From positions 1,488,001-1,552,000 of the forward strand of contig CAWASG010000001.1 in NCBI GenBank assembly GCA_963784615.1: a stretch of 64,000 nt of DNA, given 5' to 3'. This stretch comes from UBA11403 sp963784615. GTDB taxonomy: Bacteria; Pseudomonadota; Gammaproteobacteria; Legionellales; Legionellaceae. The notes under the pieces are model-generated. The model saw only the letters and a program-made list of their open reading frames with translations. It was not told where the DNA came from and made no database searches. Made by a program: the position numbers and the translations under genes. Positions 25,920-35,051 of the stretch are shown here, piece by piece; within the stretch, counting starts at the first letter, position 1; every line of letters starts with the position of its first letter.

Positions 25920-26835
25920 GATTCGCCGGGTAAAAAAACGTCGCTTCATGTTTATTATAAAACATATGAATGATGCGAGAGTTCGGTATGTCTTGGAAAG
26001 GTTTAATACTGGATAACGACGTTTCGCCTTGTAGTTTGATGGTAAAAATCATGTGTTTTGCCTTCCCCGATGCTATCCACTTCATGATGAGTGCATAAGC
26101 TCGCTCGGGGTAGCAGGCGATGTCTGATAACACCCAATCATATGTTTCGGTCAATGTCGCCGGATCTAATGCGAACGCACTCTGCTGTAAAAATTGTACG
26201 CGCGGCAGTTTTGCTATAGAGGGATCCAGTAATGCCTTATCGACTGCCGTCACGGTTGTGCCTAAGGATTGCATCACATAAGTCCAACCGCCAGGTGAGG
26301 CACCCAAATCTAAAGCCGTCTCACCCGATTGCGGATAGCTCTCCAAAGCCGAGAGTGCTTCCCATAATTTTAAATAAGCGCGATTGGGTGGATTGGTTTT
26401 ATCCTCGATAAATAAACATCGACCTTGCGGCCATTTTTTTTGACGTTTAGCACTGTATACCAGCGTGTTTTTATCTAACAGCGTAAATCCACCCACCGCA
26501 GGAATGGCTACGTCAATAGGGAAGCCGCGTATGAGAGAGGGACATTTGCGTAATTGCTCTTCAATTAAACGCCCTCGTCTTATGTGTGTCACCGGATGAA
26601 AGTACCAAAATTTCCCCGCCTGGCGGAGAATGTTAACGGCCTCGGAAATGGATTGAAAGTTGACGATATGCGGTTCCAGCCAGATATCTTGAGCAAAGCA
26701 CACATCAGGTTTAAGGTGTGGAGAAAAAACTAAGTCCTCAACAATATTCGCAACATCACCAACCTCTTCACATAATTCAGTAAGAAATTCTGGTTTTGTA
26801 ATATAAATTGCTTCAATAGCTTGTTGAGGTTGCAT
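25909..26835 (-). CDS. RlmM-like FtsJ-fold SAM-dependent methyltransferase
   Basis: A 308-residue predicted rRNA 2'-O-methyltransferase. The SAM motif is 'LDLGASPGGWTYVM' (about 175-188), followed by 'VTAVDKALLDP', 'DWVLSDIACYPER' and 'FTIKLQG', giving the K-D-K type residues of the FtsJ family and, near the end, 'NKHEATFF'. The order resembles RlmM, which methylates C2498 of 23S rRNA, but it is shorter than E. coli RlmM (366). The true target is an inference. It is convergent with panC, with an 11-nt overlap at the 3' ends. Confidence 0.78.
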   Translation of the reverse strand: MQPQQAIEAIYITKPEFLTELCEEVGDVANIVEDLVFSPHLKPDVCFAQDIWLEPHIVNFQSISEAVNILRQAGKFWYFHPVTHIRRGRLIEEQLRKCPSLIRGFPIDVAIPAVGGFTLLDKNTLVYSAKRQKKWPQGRCLFIEDKTNPPNRAYLKLWEALSALESYPQSGETALDLGASPGGWTYVMQSLGTTVTAVDKALLDPSIAKLPRVQFLQQSAFALDPATLTETYDWVLSDIACYPERAYALIMKWIASGKAKHMIFTIKLQGETSLSSIKPFQDIPNSRIIHMFYNKHEATFFYPANLMI

Positions 26836-27048
26836 GACTGTACGCCTTAAAAAATGTGCCTTAATTGGCTAGGGTAATCATAACGTATACTTTAAATTGA
26901 CGTCAGGGGGTTTCGTTAAAAATCGACAATATAAAGTTAGTTTCTACATTTATTATGTATTAAAAATGCACGATCGAGATATATGGTCTACAATGTCAGA
27001 GTATGTTTCTACATACGATATACGGTAAAAAACATAAAGGAGAATATC

Positions 27049-27318
27049 ATGGAATTGAAATTCAAATCTATTTCAGGGATTTGCATAGCAACAACCCTAT
27101 GTCTGGGGTCTCTCTTCACTGTCAATGCGTATGCTCAATCAGCGCCAGGTGCTGAAGCACGTTGTGAAAGAGACTGCAACGGACCGGATGCCGGCTCCGT
27201 TCAAAGATGTCACGTCGCCGTAACTCGATGTAAAGAACGTGCCGACAGGCAAGGATCTGAGTATCGTAAATGCAGATCTAGTGGTAAAAGTGTAGCCGAT
27301 TGCAGAGAAAACTATTAA
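27049..27318 (+). CDS. Small secreted cysteine-rich protein
   Basis: An 89-residue protein with a clear signal peptide (to about residue 29, '...LFTVNAYA' then QSAPG). The mature part, about 60 residues, has six cysteines spaced like a disulfide-knotted domain ('RCERDCNG', 'RCHVAVTRC', 'KCRSSG', 'DCREN') and many Arg/Lys. AAGGAG precedes the ATG by 8 nt. I do not recognise the family. It has its own upstream region and no obvious operon partner. Confidence 0.7.
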   Translation: MELKFKSISGICIATTLCLGSLFTVNAYAQSAPGAEARCERDCNGPDAGSVQRCHVAVTRCKERADRQGSEYRKCRSSGKSVADCRENY

Positions 27319-27338
27319 AGATGTGAATAATGACGTAG

Positions 27339-27373
27339 GGTGGACAAAGAGGTCGAGAGGCAACGTGTCCACC
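27339..27373. repeat. Inverted repeat GGTGGACA / TGTCCACC
   Basis: Perfect 8-bp arms separated by 19 bp, 20 bp after the stop of the secreted protein; could terminate or protect that transcript, but no T-tract follows. Confidence 0.4.
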
Positions 27374-27585
27374 TTACCTCAAAACAACAGGGCAAACGCT
27401 ATTCGCCCAGACTCCAAAATTTAGGATATACTGCCCGGTTAACTACTCGGGAAGGGAAAATTGAGTGGTCTAAAAACCAGTATCTTCATCTCCAATGGGT
27501 ATATCTACAACGTGACAGATGTTATAGTATTGTATACACTTGGTTCATTCACTGGAAAAAATAGTTTAAGGCACCGTTTTAACCC

Positions 27586-28146
27586 ATGATTCTAAGACAC
27601 ATACCTAACGTGCTCACCATTACTCGCTTGGTTTTAATCACACCTTTCCTGGTGTTTCTCTACCAACAGCAGTATACGAATGCGTTTTATATCTTTATAT
27701 TTGCTGGCTTCACGGATGGGTTGGACGGTTTTTTGGCGCGTCATTTTCATTGGCAAAGTGCTTTCGGTTCATTTACCGACCCTTTATCGGATAAACTACT
27801 TATCGCATCGAGCTTTATTGCCTTGGCTTCTATTGGAAAATTGCCGTGGTGGCTCGTTATTCTCGTGTTTTTACGTGATCTGACGATCTCATTTGGCGTT
27901 CTATTTTGGTACTATGTTATTCAACGACAACTGAATTTTAAACCCACTTTTTTAAGTAAAATCAATACAGTACTTCAACTGGCTTTGGTCACCCTTTGTC
28001 TGTTTGAGCTGGCTTTTTTTAACATCAACCCAACACTGCTCAATACCCTCATCCTGGTGACCGGGGTAACGACTGCAAGCACCTTCATTGATTATGTTTG
28101 GACGTGGGGTAAAAAAGCCTTTTTCACGAAACTCCCCACCCCATGA
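27586..28146 (+). CDS. CDP-alcohol phosphatidyltransferase (PgsA-like)
   Basis: A 186-residue integral membrane enzyme of phospholipid synthesis. The full CDP-alcohol motif D-x2-D-G-x2-A-R-x8-G-x3-D-x3-D is seen in 'DGLDGFLARHFHWQSAFGSF' and the following 'TDPLSDK'. The N-terminus 'MILRHIPNVLTITRLVLI' is typical of phosphatidylglycerophosphate synthase, but a cardiolipin-type synthase is possible. It overlaps hda by 4 nt, so the two are cotranscribed. Confidence 0.88.
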   Translation: MILRHIPNVLTITRLVLITPFLVFLYQQQYTNAFYIFIFAGFTDGLDGFLARHFHWQSAFGSFTDPLSDKLLIASSFIALASIGKLPWWLVILVFLRDLTISFGVLFWYYVIQRQLNFKPTFLSKINTVLQLALVTLCLFELAFFNINPTLLNTLILVTGVTTASTFIDYVWTWGKKAFFTKLPTP

Positions 28147-28835
28147 ATCAGCAATTACCATTAGCCATCCAACTCAATGATGAAGCAACACTGGCAGATT
28201 TTCACTGGGGCAGCAATCTGTTATTACAGCATCAACTCCTCGATTTACTGGATCAGCAAAACAATAAGTCCATGCTCTACCTCTGGGGGATATCAGGCAG
28301 CGGTAAATCTCATTTACTGCAGGCTTGCTGCCAGGCACTCCCTCACACAGAAGCGATATACTTGCCCTTGCTCGCGTTAAAAGATTTCGGGCCTCAAGTC
28401 ATGGATGGTTTGGATATGCATACGCTCATTTGCATTGACGACATCGATGCCATAGCCGGCATCCCAGAATGGGAGGAGGCCTTATTTCACTTATACAATC
28501 AAATCCGCGACAGTGAACGAGGCAAGCTGCTGATTTCAGCCAATACTCCACCCGCAAACACCCCCATCAAACTCGCCGATTTAAAATCGCGCTTAAGCTG
28601 GGGTATGGTCATACAACTGAATGAACTCAGCGATGAAGACAAAATCAGCACCTTACAACGTCTTGCGCAAAAACGGGGGTTTGAATTACCAACCAGCGTC
28701 ATCCAGTTCCTCATCAACCGCTCGGCCCGTAATATGCATGATCTCAATGCCCTGCTCAACCGCCTCGATGAAACATCCCTCGCCGCACAGCGAAAAATCA
28801 CCATCCCGTTTGTCAAACAAGCATTAAACTTGTAA
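28143..28835 (+). CDS. hda: DnaA regulatory inactivator Hda
   Basis: A 230-residue DnaA-related AAA+ protein that, with the DNA-loaded beta clamp, stimulates ATP hydrolysis on DnaA and prevents re-initiation. The N-terminal clamp-binding pentapeptide is 'QLPLA' (residues 4-8); Walker A is 'GISGSGKS' (49-56), Walker B 'LICIDDIDAI', sensor I 'LISANTPP' and sensor II 'NMHDLNALLNRLD'. It lacks the DnaA DNA-binding domain. It is coupled by ATGA overlap to the phosphatidyltransferase gene, an arrangement that could tie membrane synthesis to replication control. Confidence 0.93.
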   Translation: MNQQLPLAIQLNDEATLADFHWGSNLLLQHQLLDLLDQQNNKSMLYLWGISGSGKSHLLQACCQALPHTEAIYLPLLALKDFGPQVMDGLDMHTLICIDDIDAIAGIPEWEEALFHLYNQIRDSERGKLLISANTPPANTPIKLADLKSRLSWGMVIQLNELSDEDKISTLQRLAQKRGFELPTSVIQFLINRSARNMHDLNALLNRLDETSLAAQRKITIPFVKQALNL

Positions 28836-28973
28836 AGCCGGTTAATCAATCTCAAAAAAATTTTACGCCGCAATCAACGCTAAATAAAAAGCATTTATGA
28901 GGCAACAGGATTCAACCTCAGCGATTAAATAACTTAGTCTGATGCCAGGAGTAAAAAAAGACGCTCGATTATA

Positions 28974-30128
28974 TTATGACCCTGCGGGACCGCAGGCAAA
29001 TCGAACTATATGTTCACCTGATTCAGTCTGCGTAGATTGTTCGCTAGTCACTCGACGAAATAAAGGCGGGCTGACTAAGCCATCCATAGACGTTTGCGTG
29101 GCAACACACGGTTGATTGATCTTAGAATGCAGTTGCTGTTTTAAGACTTCCAATTGCGACGTAATACTGATCTCTTCTCCAGTCAATTCACACGGCTCAC
29201 TTTGATTCAGCCCTGCAATTTTCTCTTTATCCAACCCAAATAAATGCGAAATAAAATGATCAACGCCTGGACGTTCTACGTACCAATAAAGCGCAAATGC
29301 GGCCACGCCGCTGATAAAACACAGAAGAAAGACTGGCGTTGCCATGACCGTTGCTGATAATCCCAATAGCGAACAAATGGCGATCGCTGGGTCTTGGCCC
29401 ACAAAATAACCACTCGCAAAAAACAAGATGCCGGTCACAACACTTGCAATCCATTTTGCAATCCCTAAATGACCATCCTCCAATTGCATTTGATACGTCG
29501 CCTGCAAATGATTTAAGTGTTGTTGTTGCTGCTGGAGCGCTTCAACCAATTGATGTAAATCATTCAAATTCTCTGCAGTGCGCCGATGGAATTGACGTTC
29601 AATATATTTCCCCATCAACTGGATATCTTGTGCTTGCTCGAATAACACATCCAACATGTGACGCGACTCAGGAAAACTCACCCCGATATTGTCTGAAATT
29701 TGGCTCAAATCAAAAGCATAAAACGACGCAACTGAGCAGACAATAAATAGCACAATCACGATGGGTCCGACCCAGACGGGGACAAACGCCAAAGGCAAAA
29801 ATGGGGAGACGGCATCATAGCCTCCATATATCGCCAAAATGCTTCCACTAATGATTAAGAACCAGAGTTTCATTCTTGAAAACCAATCCGGCTCCTCGTT
29901 CTCTTGTCGATGAATCATAGAACGACGCAAATCAGACAATAAAGAAGCTCGCAGTGACTCCAATACAAAAGACTGGCTATCCTCTTCAGCATTTAAGTTG
30001 CGCAAAGCAGACAGCACGTGACTACGTCGAACACTCATGATATCAGCATCAAAACCATCGAACACCATGGGTTGGATTTGAACCATCAAATCTCGTGTCG
30101 TGTCACTCAATTGCACTGGATTAGACAT
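28974..30128 (-). CDS. Orphan membrane protein with central coiled coil, coupled to trpA
   Basis: A 384-residue protein that I do not recognise. It has two pairs of membrane helices (about 88-108 and 117-140; about 225-245 and 255-285) around a Gln-rich coiled coil ('LHQLVEALQQQQQHLNHLQ', about 190-210), and a hydrophilic C-terminal tail with Thr/Ser/Gln. The ATG at 30128 overlaps the trpA stop by 8 nt (ATGTCTAA), so it is translated with the trp operon. Nothing links it to tryptophan synthesis; its position may be incidental. Similar large orphan membrane proteins lie at 35052 and 61010. Confidence 0.65.
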   Translation of the reverse strand: MSNPVQLSDTTRDLMVQIQPMVFDGFDADIMSVRRSHVLSALRNLNAEEDSQSFVLESLRASLLSDLRRSMIHRQENEEPDWFSRMKLWFLIISGSILAIYGGYDAVSPFLPLAFVPVWVGPIVIVLFIVCSVASFYAFDLSQISDNIGVSFPESRHMLDVLFEQAQDIQLMGKYIERQFHRRTAENLNDLHQLVEALQQQQQHLNHLQATYQMQLEDGHLGIAKWIASVVTGILFFASGYFVGQDPAIAICSLLGLSATVMATPVFLLCFISGVAAFALYWYVERPGVDHFISHLFGLDKEKIAGLNQSEPCELTGEEISITSQLEVLKQQLHSKINQPCVATQTSMDGLVSPPLFRRVTSEQSTQTESGEHIVRFACGPAGS

Positions 30129-30894
30129 GATGAACCACATCCGCAAAATTAGCCGCCAGTCTATATAACGTATCTACCCCTTCGATCTCCAGCGTATCCA
30201 CAAGCATGCTCCCAACAACCACACCATCTGCAAATTGAGCAACGGTTTGCGCTTGCTCGACTGTGGAAATACCAAATCCGACTGCAATCGGATGCTTGGG
30301 GAAATGCGTTCTTAATACCTCAATCTCACCCGCCAACTGCGGCGCCAGTTCGCTCTGCACACCGGTTACTGAAAGCCTGGAAATATAATAAATAAAGGCA
30401 GGATCAACCCGATGATAAACCTCAAATCGCTCTGGATTGGTTGTTGGCGAAACGAGTAACACCACCCCAAGGCCTGCGGATTTAAGTTGGCCATAAAATG
30501 CTTCGCCTTCTTCAGGGGGCAAATCAACCACCAGCACACCATTCACACCCGCAGCTTTGGCGGCTTTTGCAAATGCATCGCACCCAAAAGCCAGAATAGG
30601 GTTAAAATAGCTAAACAGGATAATCGGCGTCTGACAACCGCTGTCACGAATCGATTTAACCAATGCCAAAACCGTGTCTAAATGAATCCCTTGCTGCAGG
30701 GCGATATCAGCAGCCCGTTGATTAATCGGGCCATCGGCCACGGGGTCGGAAAAGGGCACCCCCAGCTCAATCAAATCAGCTCCAGCAGAAGACAAAGCCA
30801 ATACTGCGCGCCGCGTCTCATCGATTGATGGATGTCCTGCCATAATAAAGGGGATAAAAGCAGGTCGATCTACTTTAAAAACAGAGTTAAGCAT
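30121..30894 (-). CDS. trpA: Tryptophan synthase alpha chain
   Basis: A 257-residue TIM-barrel subunit splitting indole-3-glycerol phosphate. 'FIMAGHPSIDETRRAVLAL', 'DLIELGVPFSDPVADGP' (catalytic Glu and Asp) and 'VAQFADGVVVGSML' are diagnostic. It overlaps trpB by 8 nt and the downstream membrane gene by 8 nt. Confidence 0.96.
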   Translation of the reverse strand: MLNSVFKVDRPAFIPFIMAGHPSIDETRRAVLALSSAGADLIELGVPFSDPVADGPINQRAADIALQQGIHLDTVLALVKSIRDSGCQTPIILFSYFNPILAFGCDAFAKAAKAAGVNGVLVVDLPPEEGEAFYGQLKSAGLGVVLLVSPTTNPERFEVYHRVDPAFIYYISRLSVTGVQSELAPQLAGEIEVLRTHFPKHPIAVGFGISTVEQAQTVAQFADGVVVGSMLVDTLEIEGVDTLYRLAANFADVVHHV

Positions 30895-32074
30895 TTGCAG
30901 CTCCTATATACTGACTAAGCGTTTCGACATCTTTATCCCCTCTACCCGATAACCCCACCAGCATCACATAGTCTTTCGGCAGCAACGGCGCGGTGCGTAT
31001 TGCATAGGCAATGGCATGCGCACTTTCGAGAGCAGGAATAATGCCTTCTTGTCTCGCCAATAAAAATGCGGCGTCAATGGCGTCTTGATCGGATGCATGG
31101 GTATACTGCGCACGACCAGCATCATGCAGCCATGCATGTTCAGGACCAACACTCGGGTAATCAAGACCTGCGGAAATACTGTGCGTAGCCGCAACCTGTC
31201 CAAAATCGTCCTGTAATAAATAGCTTTTGGTGCCCTGTAATACGCCTTCTCGCCCACCGGCAAAGCGTGCAGCATGTTGGCCTAATGCCAATCCCATTCC
31301 ACCTGCTTCTACGCCAGTCATTTTAACCGCACTATCCTCAATAAAAGGGTGAAATAAGCCAATCGCATTACTACCACCACCGACACACGCAACTAATTCA
31401 TCCGGTAGACGACCAATCGCTGCTTGTATTTGCATTCTGGCTTCCACCCCAATCACCCGTTGAAAATCGCGAACCATCATAGGATAAGGATGAGGGCCTA
31501 ATGCCGAGCCGAGTACATAATAAGAGTCATTCACATGACTCACCCAATCACGCATGGCTTCGGATGTTGCATCTTTTAAGGTTTGACTGCCTGACGTCAC
31601 CGCACGTACCTCAGCCCCTAACACACGCATGCGGATGACATTCAGATGCTGTCTTTCCATATCCACAGCCCCCATGTACACCACACACGACATCCCCAAT
31701 AAACTCGCAACAGTAGCGGTTGCCACACCGTGTTGCCCAGCACCTGTTTCGGCGATTAAACGCGTTTTCCCCATGGCTTGGGCGAGCAAACCTTGCCCCA
31801 TGGTGTTATTAATTTTATGCGCGCCGGTGTGAGTAAGATCTTCGCGTTTCAGATAAATACGCGCCCCACCCAAATGCGCGGTCAGGCGCTCGGCAAAATA
31901 CAGCGGCGTTTCGCGACCCACATAATGTTGTAAATAATGCTTAAGGCGCGCTTGAAACTCAGCGTCATCTTTAAAACGATGATATGCGTTTTCCAGCGCC
32001 GCAAGCGGCTCAATTAATGTTTCTGGTGCAAAGCAACCGCCATATACCCCATAATACCCTTTTTTATTGCTCAT
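30887..32074 (-). CDS. trpB: Tryptophan synthase beta chain
   Basis: A 395-residue PLP enzyme joining indole and serine. 'YFAERLTAHLGGARIYLKRE', 'HTGAHKINNTMGQGLLAQ' (Schiff-base lysine), 'ETGAGQHGVATA' and 'CVGGGSNAIGLFHPF' (phosphate loop) are all present. It overlaps trpF by 11 nt at the start and trpA by 8 nt at the end. Confidence 0.97.
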   Translation of the reverse strand: MSNKKGYYGVYGGCFAPETLIEPLAALENAYHRFKDDAEFQARLKHYLQHYVGRETPLYFAERLTAHLGGARIYLKREDLTHTGAHKINNTMGQGLLAQAMGKTRLIAETGAGQHGVATATVASLLGMSCVVYMGAVDMERQHLNVIRMRVLGAEVRAVTSGSQTLKDATSEAMRDWVSHVNDSYYVLGSALGPHPYPMMVRDFQRVIGVEARMQIQAAIGRLPDELVACVGGGSNAIGLFHPFIEDSAVKMTGVEAGGMGLALGQHAARFAGGREGVLQGTKSYLLQDDFGQVAATHSISAGLDYPSVGPEHAWLHDAGRAQYTHASDQDAIDAAFLLARQEGIIPALESAHAIAYAIRTAPLLPKDYVMLVGLSGRGDKDVETLSQYIGAANA

Positions 32075-32678
32075 GATTGACCTGCCTTAAAAAATCTTGA
32101 AGTAGAGAACGATCGACTCGACCTGGTGAGCACTGCACACCACTGGCGACATCAACTGCATATGGACGAACCGCCTTTATCGCGGCGGCAACATTCGTCG
32201 GCGTTAAGCCCCCGGCCAACAGCAGTCGATATTTTTCAGCAAGCTGGGCGGCTAATTCCCAATTACTTAAACGCCCGGTTCCACCCAACAAGCCGTCAGC
32301 GAGCTTGGGAGAGTCTAACAACACATAGGCGTATTGACTTAATATCTCATGCGAGGGAAGCTCGTCCTGTGTGGATGCCTGCAATGCCAGGATCATGCGT
32401 TTTTTTAGCGATGGTGGTGCCTCGATGTCATCATAGATCTGAATTAAATCAAGCCCCACTATGTTCATCAAATCAGCCGCTTCACCAGCGTTCACGCCCA
32501 TGACAATACCTACCTTGACAATATGCCCAGGTAATTGGCGAATAATCACTGCGGCGGCAGTGGGCTCTATGTATCTCGGCGAGGAAGGATAAAAATTAAA
32601 CCCTAATGCCCAAGCGCCCTGATCAATGGCATACCGCGCATCATCCAAATGCGTCAGACCACAAATTTTAGCGCGCAT
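32064..32678 (-). CDS. trpF: Phosphoribosylanthranilate isomerase
   Basis: A 204-residue TIM barrel. 'AKICGLTHLDDARYAID' has the catalytic cysteine and 'VDVASGVQCSPGRVD' the phosphate-binding end. The ATG at 32678 is the family start ('MRAKICG') and overlaps trpC by 11 nt; an earlier in-frame ATG would lie further inside trpC. In this operon trpC and trpF are separate genes, unlike the fused enterobacterial form. Confidence 0.94.
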   Translation of the reverse strand: MRAKICGLTHLDDARYAIDQGAWALGFNFYPSSPRYIEPTAAAVIIRQLPGHIVKVGIVMGVNAGEAADLMNIVGLDLIQIYDDIEAPPSLKKRMILALQASTQDELPSHEILSQYAYVLLDSPKLADGLLGGTGRLSNWELAAQLAEKYRLLLAGGLTPTNVAAAIKAVRPYAVDVASGVQCSPGRVDRSLLQDFLRQVNHEQ

Positions 32679-33654
32679 GTGATTCTCGCTGCAGTAGCGC
32701 ACTTAACGCCTCTCCTGGATCATTGCTTTGCATCATATGCGACCCGATTAAAAATCCGTCAAACCCTCGCTCACGCATATCCACGATGTCAGCCCGCGTT
32801 GCGATACCACTTTCACAAACAGCAAACACATCATCTGGGATCTGGCGGATTAAACGGCGTGAGGTCTCCAAATCAATCGCCATCGTCTTCAGATTACGGT
32901 TATTAATGCCGATAATTTTCGGTCGCAGCGTGAGCGCTTGTGCTAACTCATCCTCATCATGCACTTCGATTAGAGGTGTTAAGCCCAGAGAAATCGCATA
33001 ATCATAGAGATCGCTCATCAACGAGGGCTCTAAAAAAGCAACAATTAACAACACCGCATTCGCGCCAAATACTTGAGCCTGTTTAATCTGAATCGGCGCC
33101 AGGACGAAATCTTTCAATAGAATCGGGCATTCAGGCAGTGTTTCGCGAATATCTCGAATATACTGAATATCACCTTTAAAATAATCAGGCTCTGTCAGTA
33201 CTGATAAGGCACTGGCGCCATGCGTCATATAGCGTTCAGCAATCTGAATATGATTTAATGGGCCCAGATAAATATTGCCACGTGACGGACTGGCAAATTT
33301 AATTTCTGAAATAATCGCCGAAGCCTGTTTATTCCTGAATATCTCACAAAAATCAAAGGGCAACACATCTTTTTCTGCCTTAATCATCATTTCAGCAAGA
33401 GCCACGGATTCGTCTTTGCGAGCGAAGCGCGGCAATCCAGAGTTCGGAGATCCGTCCCTTGGATTGCTTCGTGCCTCCCCAGTTTCCGTCGTTGCGAGCG
33501 GAGCGTGGCAATCCAGAGTACCGTGCTCTGAACTCTGGATTGCCGCGCTTCGCTCGCAACGACGTCTCTGAAGTTCATTTCCGATGCTATTCATCTGCAT
33601 ATGCTGCACCCGCGCTAACACGCGTTGTTTCATGTCATCTAAAAAATGGCTCAT
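32668..33654 (-). CDS. trpC: Indole-3-glycerol phosphate synthase with in-frame repeat insertion
   Basis: A 328-residue protein where about 265 is usual. The barrel from about residue 111 on is complete: 'IISEIKFASPSRG' (catalytic Glu/Lys), 'ILLKDFVLAPIQIKQA', 'GINNRNLKTMAIDLETS' and 'CESGI'. The extra length is residues about 30-81, encoded exactly by two tandem palindromic repeat cores (33411-33478 and 33488-33563) that read through without a stop ('RRCERSAAIQ', 'EARSNP', 'GLPRFARKD'). They fall in the N-terminal helical extension before the barrel, where an insertion may be tolerated. The ATG overlaps trpD by 4 nt. Confidence 0.93.
   Translation of the reverse strand: MSHFLDDMKQRVLARVQHMQMNSIGNELQRRRCERSAAIQSSEHGTLDCHAPLATTETGEARSNPRDGSPNSGLPRFARKDESVALAEMMIKAEKDVLPFDFCEIFRNKQASAIISEIKFASPSRGNIYLGPLNHIQIAERYMTHGASALSVLTEPDYFKGDIQYIRDIRETLPECPILLKDFVLAPIQIKQAQVFGANAVLLIVAFLEPSLMSDLYDYAISLGLTPLIEVHDEDELAQALTLRPKIIGINNRNLKTMAIDLETSRRLIRQIPDDVFAVCESGIATRADIVDMRERGFDGFLIGSHMMQSNDPGEALSALLQRESHAR
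33411..33564. repeat. Two tandem palindromic repeat cores inside trpC
   Basis: Both units belong to the GTTGCGAGCG...GGCAATCCAG family seen in the intergenic MITE-like elements. The second (33488-33563) is a near-perfect hairpin (GTCGTTGCGAGCGGAGCGTG and complement); the first (33411-33478) is degenerate. They are translated on the trpC strand without interruption, comparable in behaviour to Rickettsia palindromic elements. Confidence 0.9.
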
Positions 33655-34667
33655 ACTGTTTCCCCTTGTTGTAATCGATGCAGCAATGCCTGCGTTCGAC
33701 CGGAGACAACGGCCTCCCGAGCCATCTCAACACCTTCTGCCAGCGTCGACACTTGATCCGCAACGAGCAACCCTGCTGCCGCATTCAACAAGACGATATC
33801 CCGTTTTGCTCCCGCCAATTGTCCAGAAAAAATCGCTTGAATCATCTTGGCATTATCTTCAGGGGTGCCGCCAAGTACGTCTTGAAGCGTTGATGGTGCA
33901 AATCCAAACGATTGGGGGTTAACCGTATATTCTTTGATGCCCTGTGCATTGACTTCCGCCACAAAACTCGGCCCACTCACACTAAATTCATCCAGCCCTT
34001 CTTCTGCATGCACTACCAAAGCATGTACTGAACCTGTTTCTTGTAAAATTGTCGCAACGACCGGCACCAACGCTTTGCGATACACGCCAATGACTTGTCG
34101 TTTAGGTTTCAGCGGATTAATCAACGGGCCAACCACATTAAAAATCGTGGGGAAGCCTAATTGTGAGCGAATTCGCCCAAAGGCATTCAAGGTTTTATTA
34201 AAATATGGCGCACAGATATAGGCATAACGATTGGCTTGAAGACTATGCAGCAGTTTGGAAACCGTCAGATAGAGCGGCACACTTAATCCCGTCATGACAT
34301 CCGCACTACCCGAGCGACTAGTCACACGCCCACCGCCATGTTTGGCAACAGACACTCCACAACTTGCCACCACCATACTCGCTGCCGTGGAGATATTAAA
34401 CGTTCCCAGCCCATCCCCGCCCGTGCCAACCAAATCGACCACATCCGCAGGGCAGCCCTGTAAAACCGATGAATCCAAAGCAGATTGCTCGCTCAGAAAC
34501 TGTTGTGCCCCCATAATTTCATGCGGCGATGCCTCCTTCGCAGCCAACAGTGCCAATATAACCCCTTGCTGTAGCTCATTTGCAGTAGCCAGCTCTGCAA
34601 ACAGCGCATAGCTTTGTTCAGTAGACAGCGATTCCCGCGCCAATAATTGTCGCATCATAGATTTCAT
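33651..34667 (-). CDS. trpD: Anthranilate phosphoribosyltransferase
   Basis: A 338-residue enzyme transferring phosphoribose to anthranilate. 'DLVGTGGDGLGTFNISTAAS' is the PRPP-binding signature, with 'KHGGGRVTSRSGSADV' and 'VVGPLINPLKPKRQVIGVY'. I chose the ATG at 34667, with AAGGA 8 nt upstream, over one at 34697 without a site. It is the first gene of a trpD-C-F-B-A operon; trpE and trpG are not in this window, and no leader peptide with clustered Trp codons is visible upstream. Confidence 0.95.
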   Translation of the reverse strand: MKSMMRQLLARESLSTEQSYALFAELATANELQQGVILALLAAKEASPHEIMGAQQFLSEQSALDSSVLQGCPADVVDLVGTGGDGLGTFNISTAASMVVASCGVSVAKHGGGRVTSRSGSADVMTGLSVPLYLTVSKLLHSLQANRYAYICAPYFNKTLNAFGRIRSQLGFPTIFNVVGPLINPLKPKRQVIGVYRKALVPVVATILQETGSVHALVVHAEEGLDEFSVSGPSFVAEVNAQGIKEYTVNPQSFGFAPSTLQDVLGGTPEDNAKMIQAIFSGQLAGAKRDIVLLNAAAGLLVADQVSTLAEGVEMAREAVVSGRTQALLHRLQQGETV

Positions 34668-35051
34668 GTTCAAGATCCTTTTTATCCGTTTGAGCATTCA
34701 ATTCACCCCAGAAAATTTCTGAATGATGGGGCAAAGCGATATCATTTAAATCAGTATAAACAAGAATAATGGCCCAATGGCCACGAAAAGTGACTTTGAC
34801 AAAAAACATCCGAATAAATCGACGACTTGAACAATAGAGAATGTGATGATGAGATGTAAAAATAAGCATTCATGATACTGTACTCCCCCGTGTTAATCAA
34901 AATCAAAAACAACAAAACGCAAGTGATCTAACTCACCAACGCCAACTGCTTATCGATTTGAATACGGAAGACAACATGATTAACATTCAACTTAATTTAA
35001 ATATGTACAAATAAGATATCAAGAACGAGCTGAAATGTCAATCAAACTGTC
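34668..35051. other. Gene-free stretch upstream of trpD
   Basis: Contains only a minus-strand open frame (34618-34869) that overlaps trpD and resembles nothing. It should hold the trp promoter and the terminator of the 35052 gene, but I cannot assign either with confidence. Confidence 0.4.

Noticed and set aside
34618..34869. 83-codon minus-strand frame overlapping the trpD start, considered as a trp leader or trpE/G remnant
   Set aside because: Only one Trp codon, no ribosome binding site, no resemblance to TrpE or TrpG.
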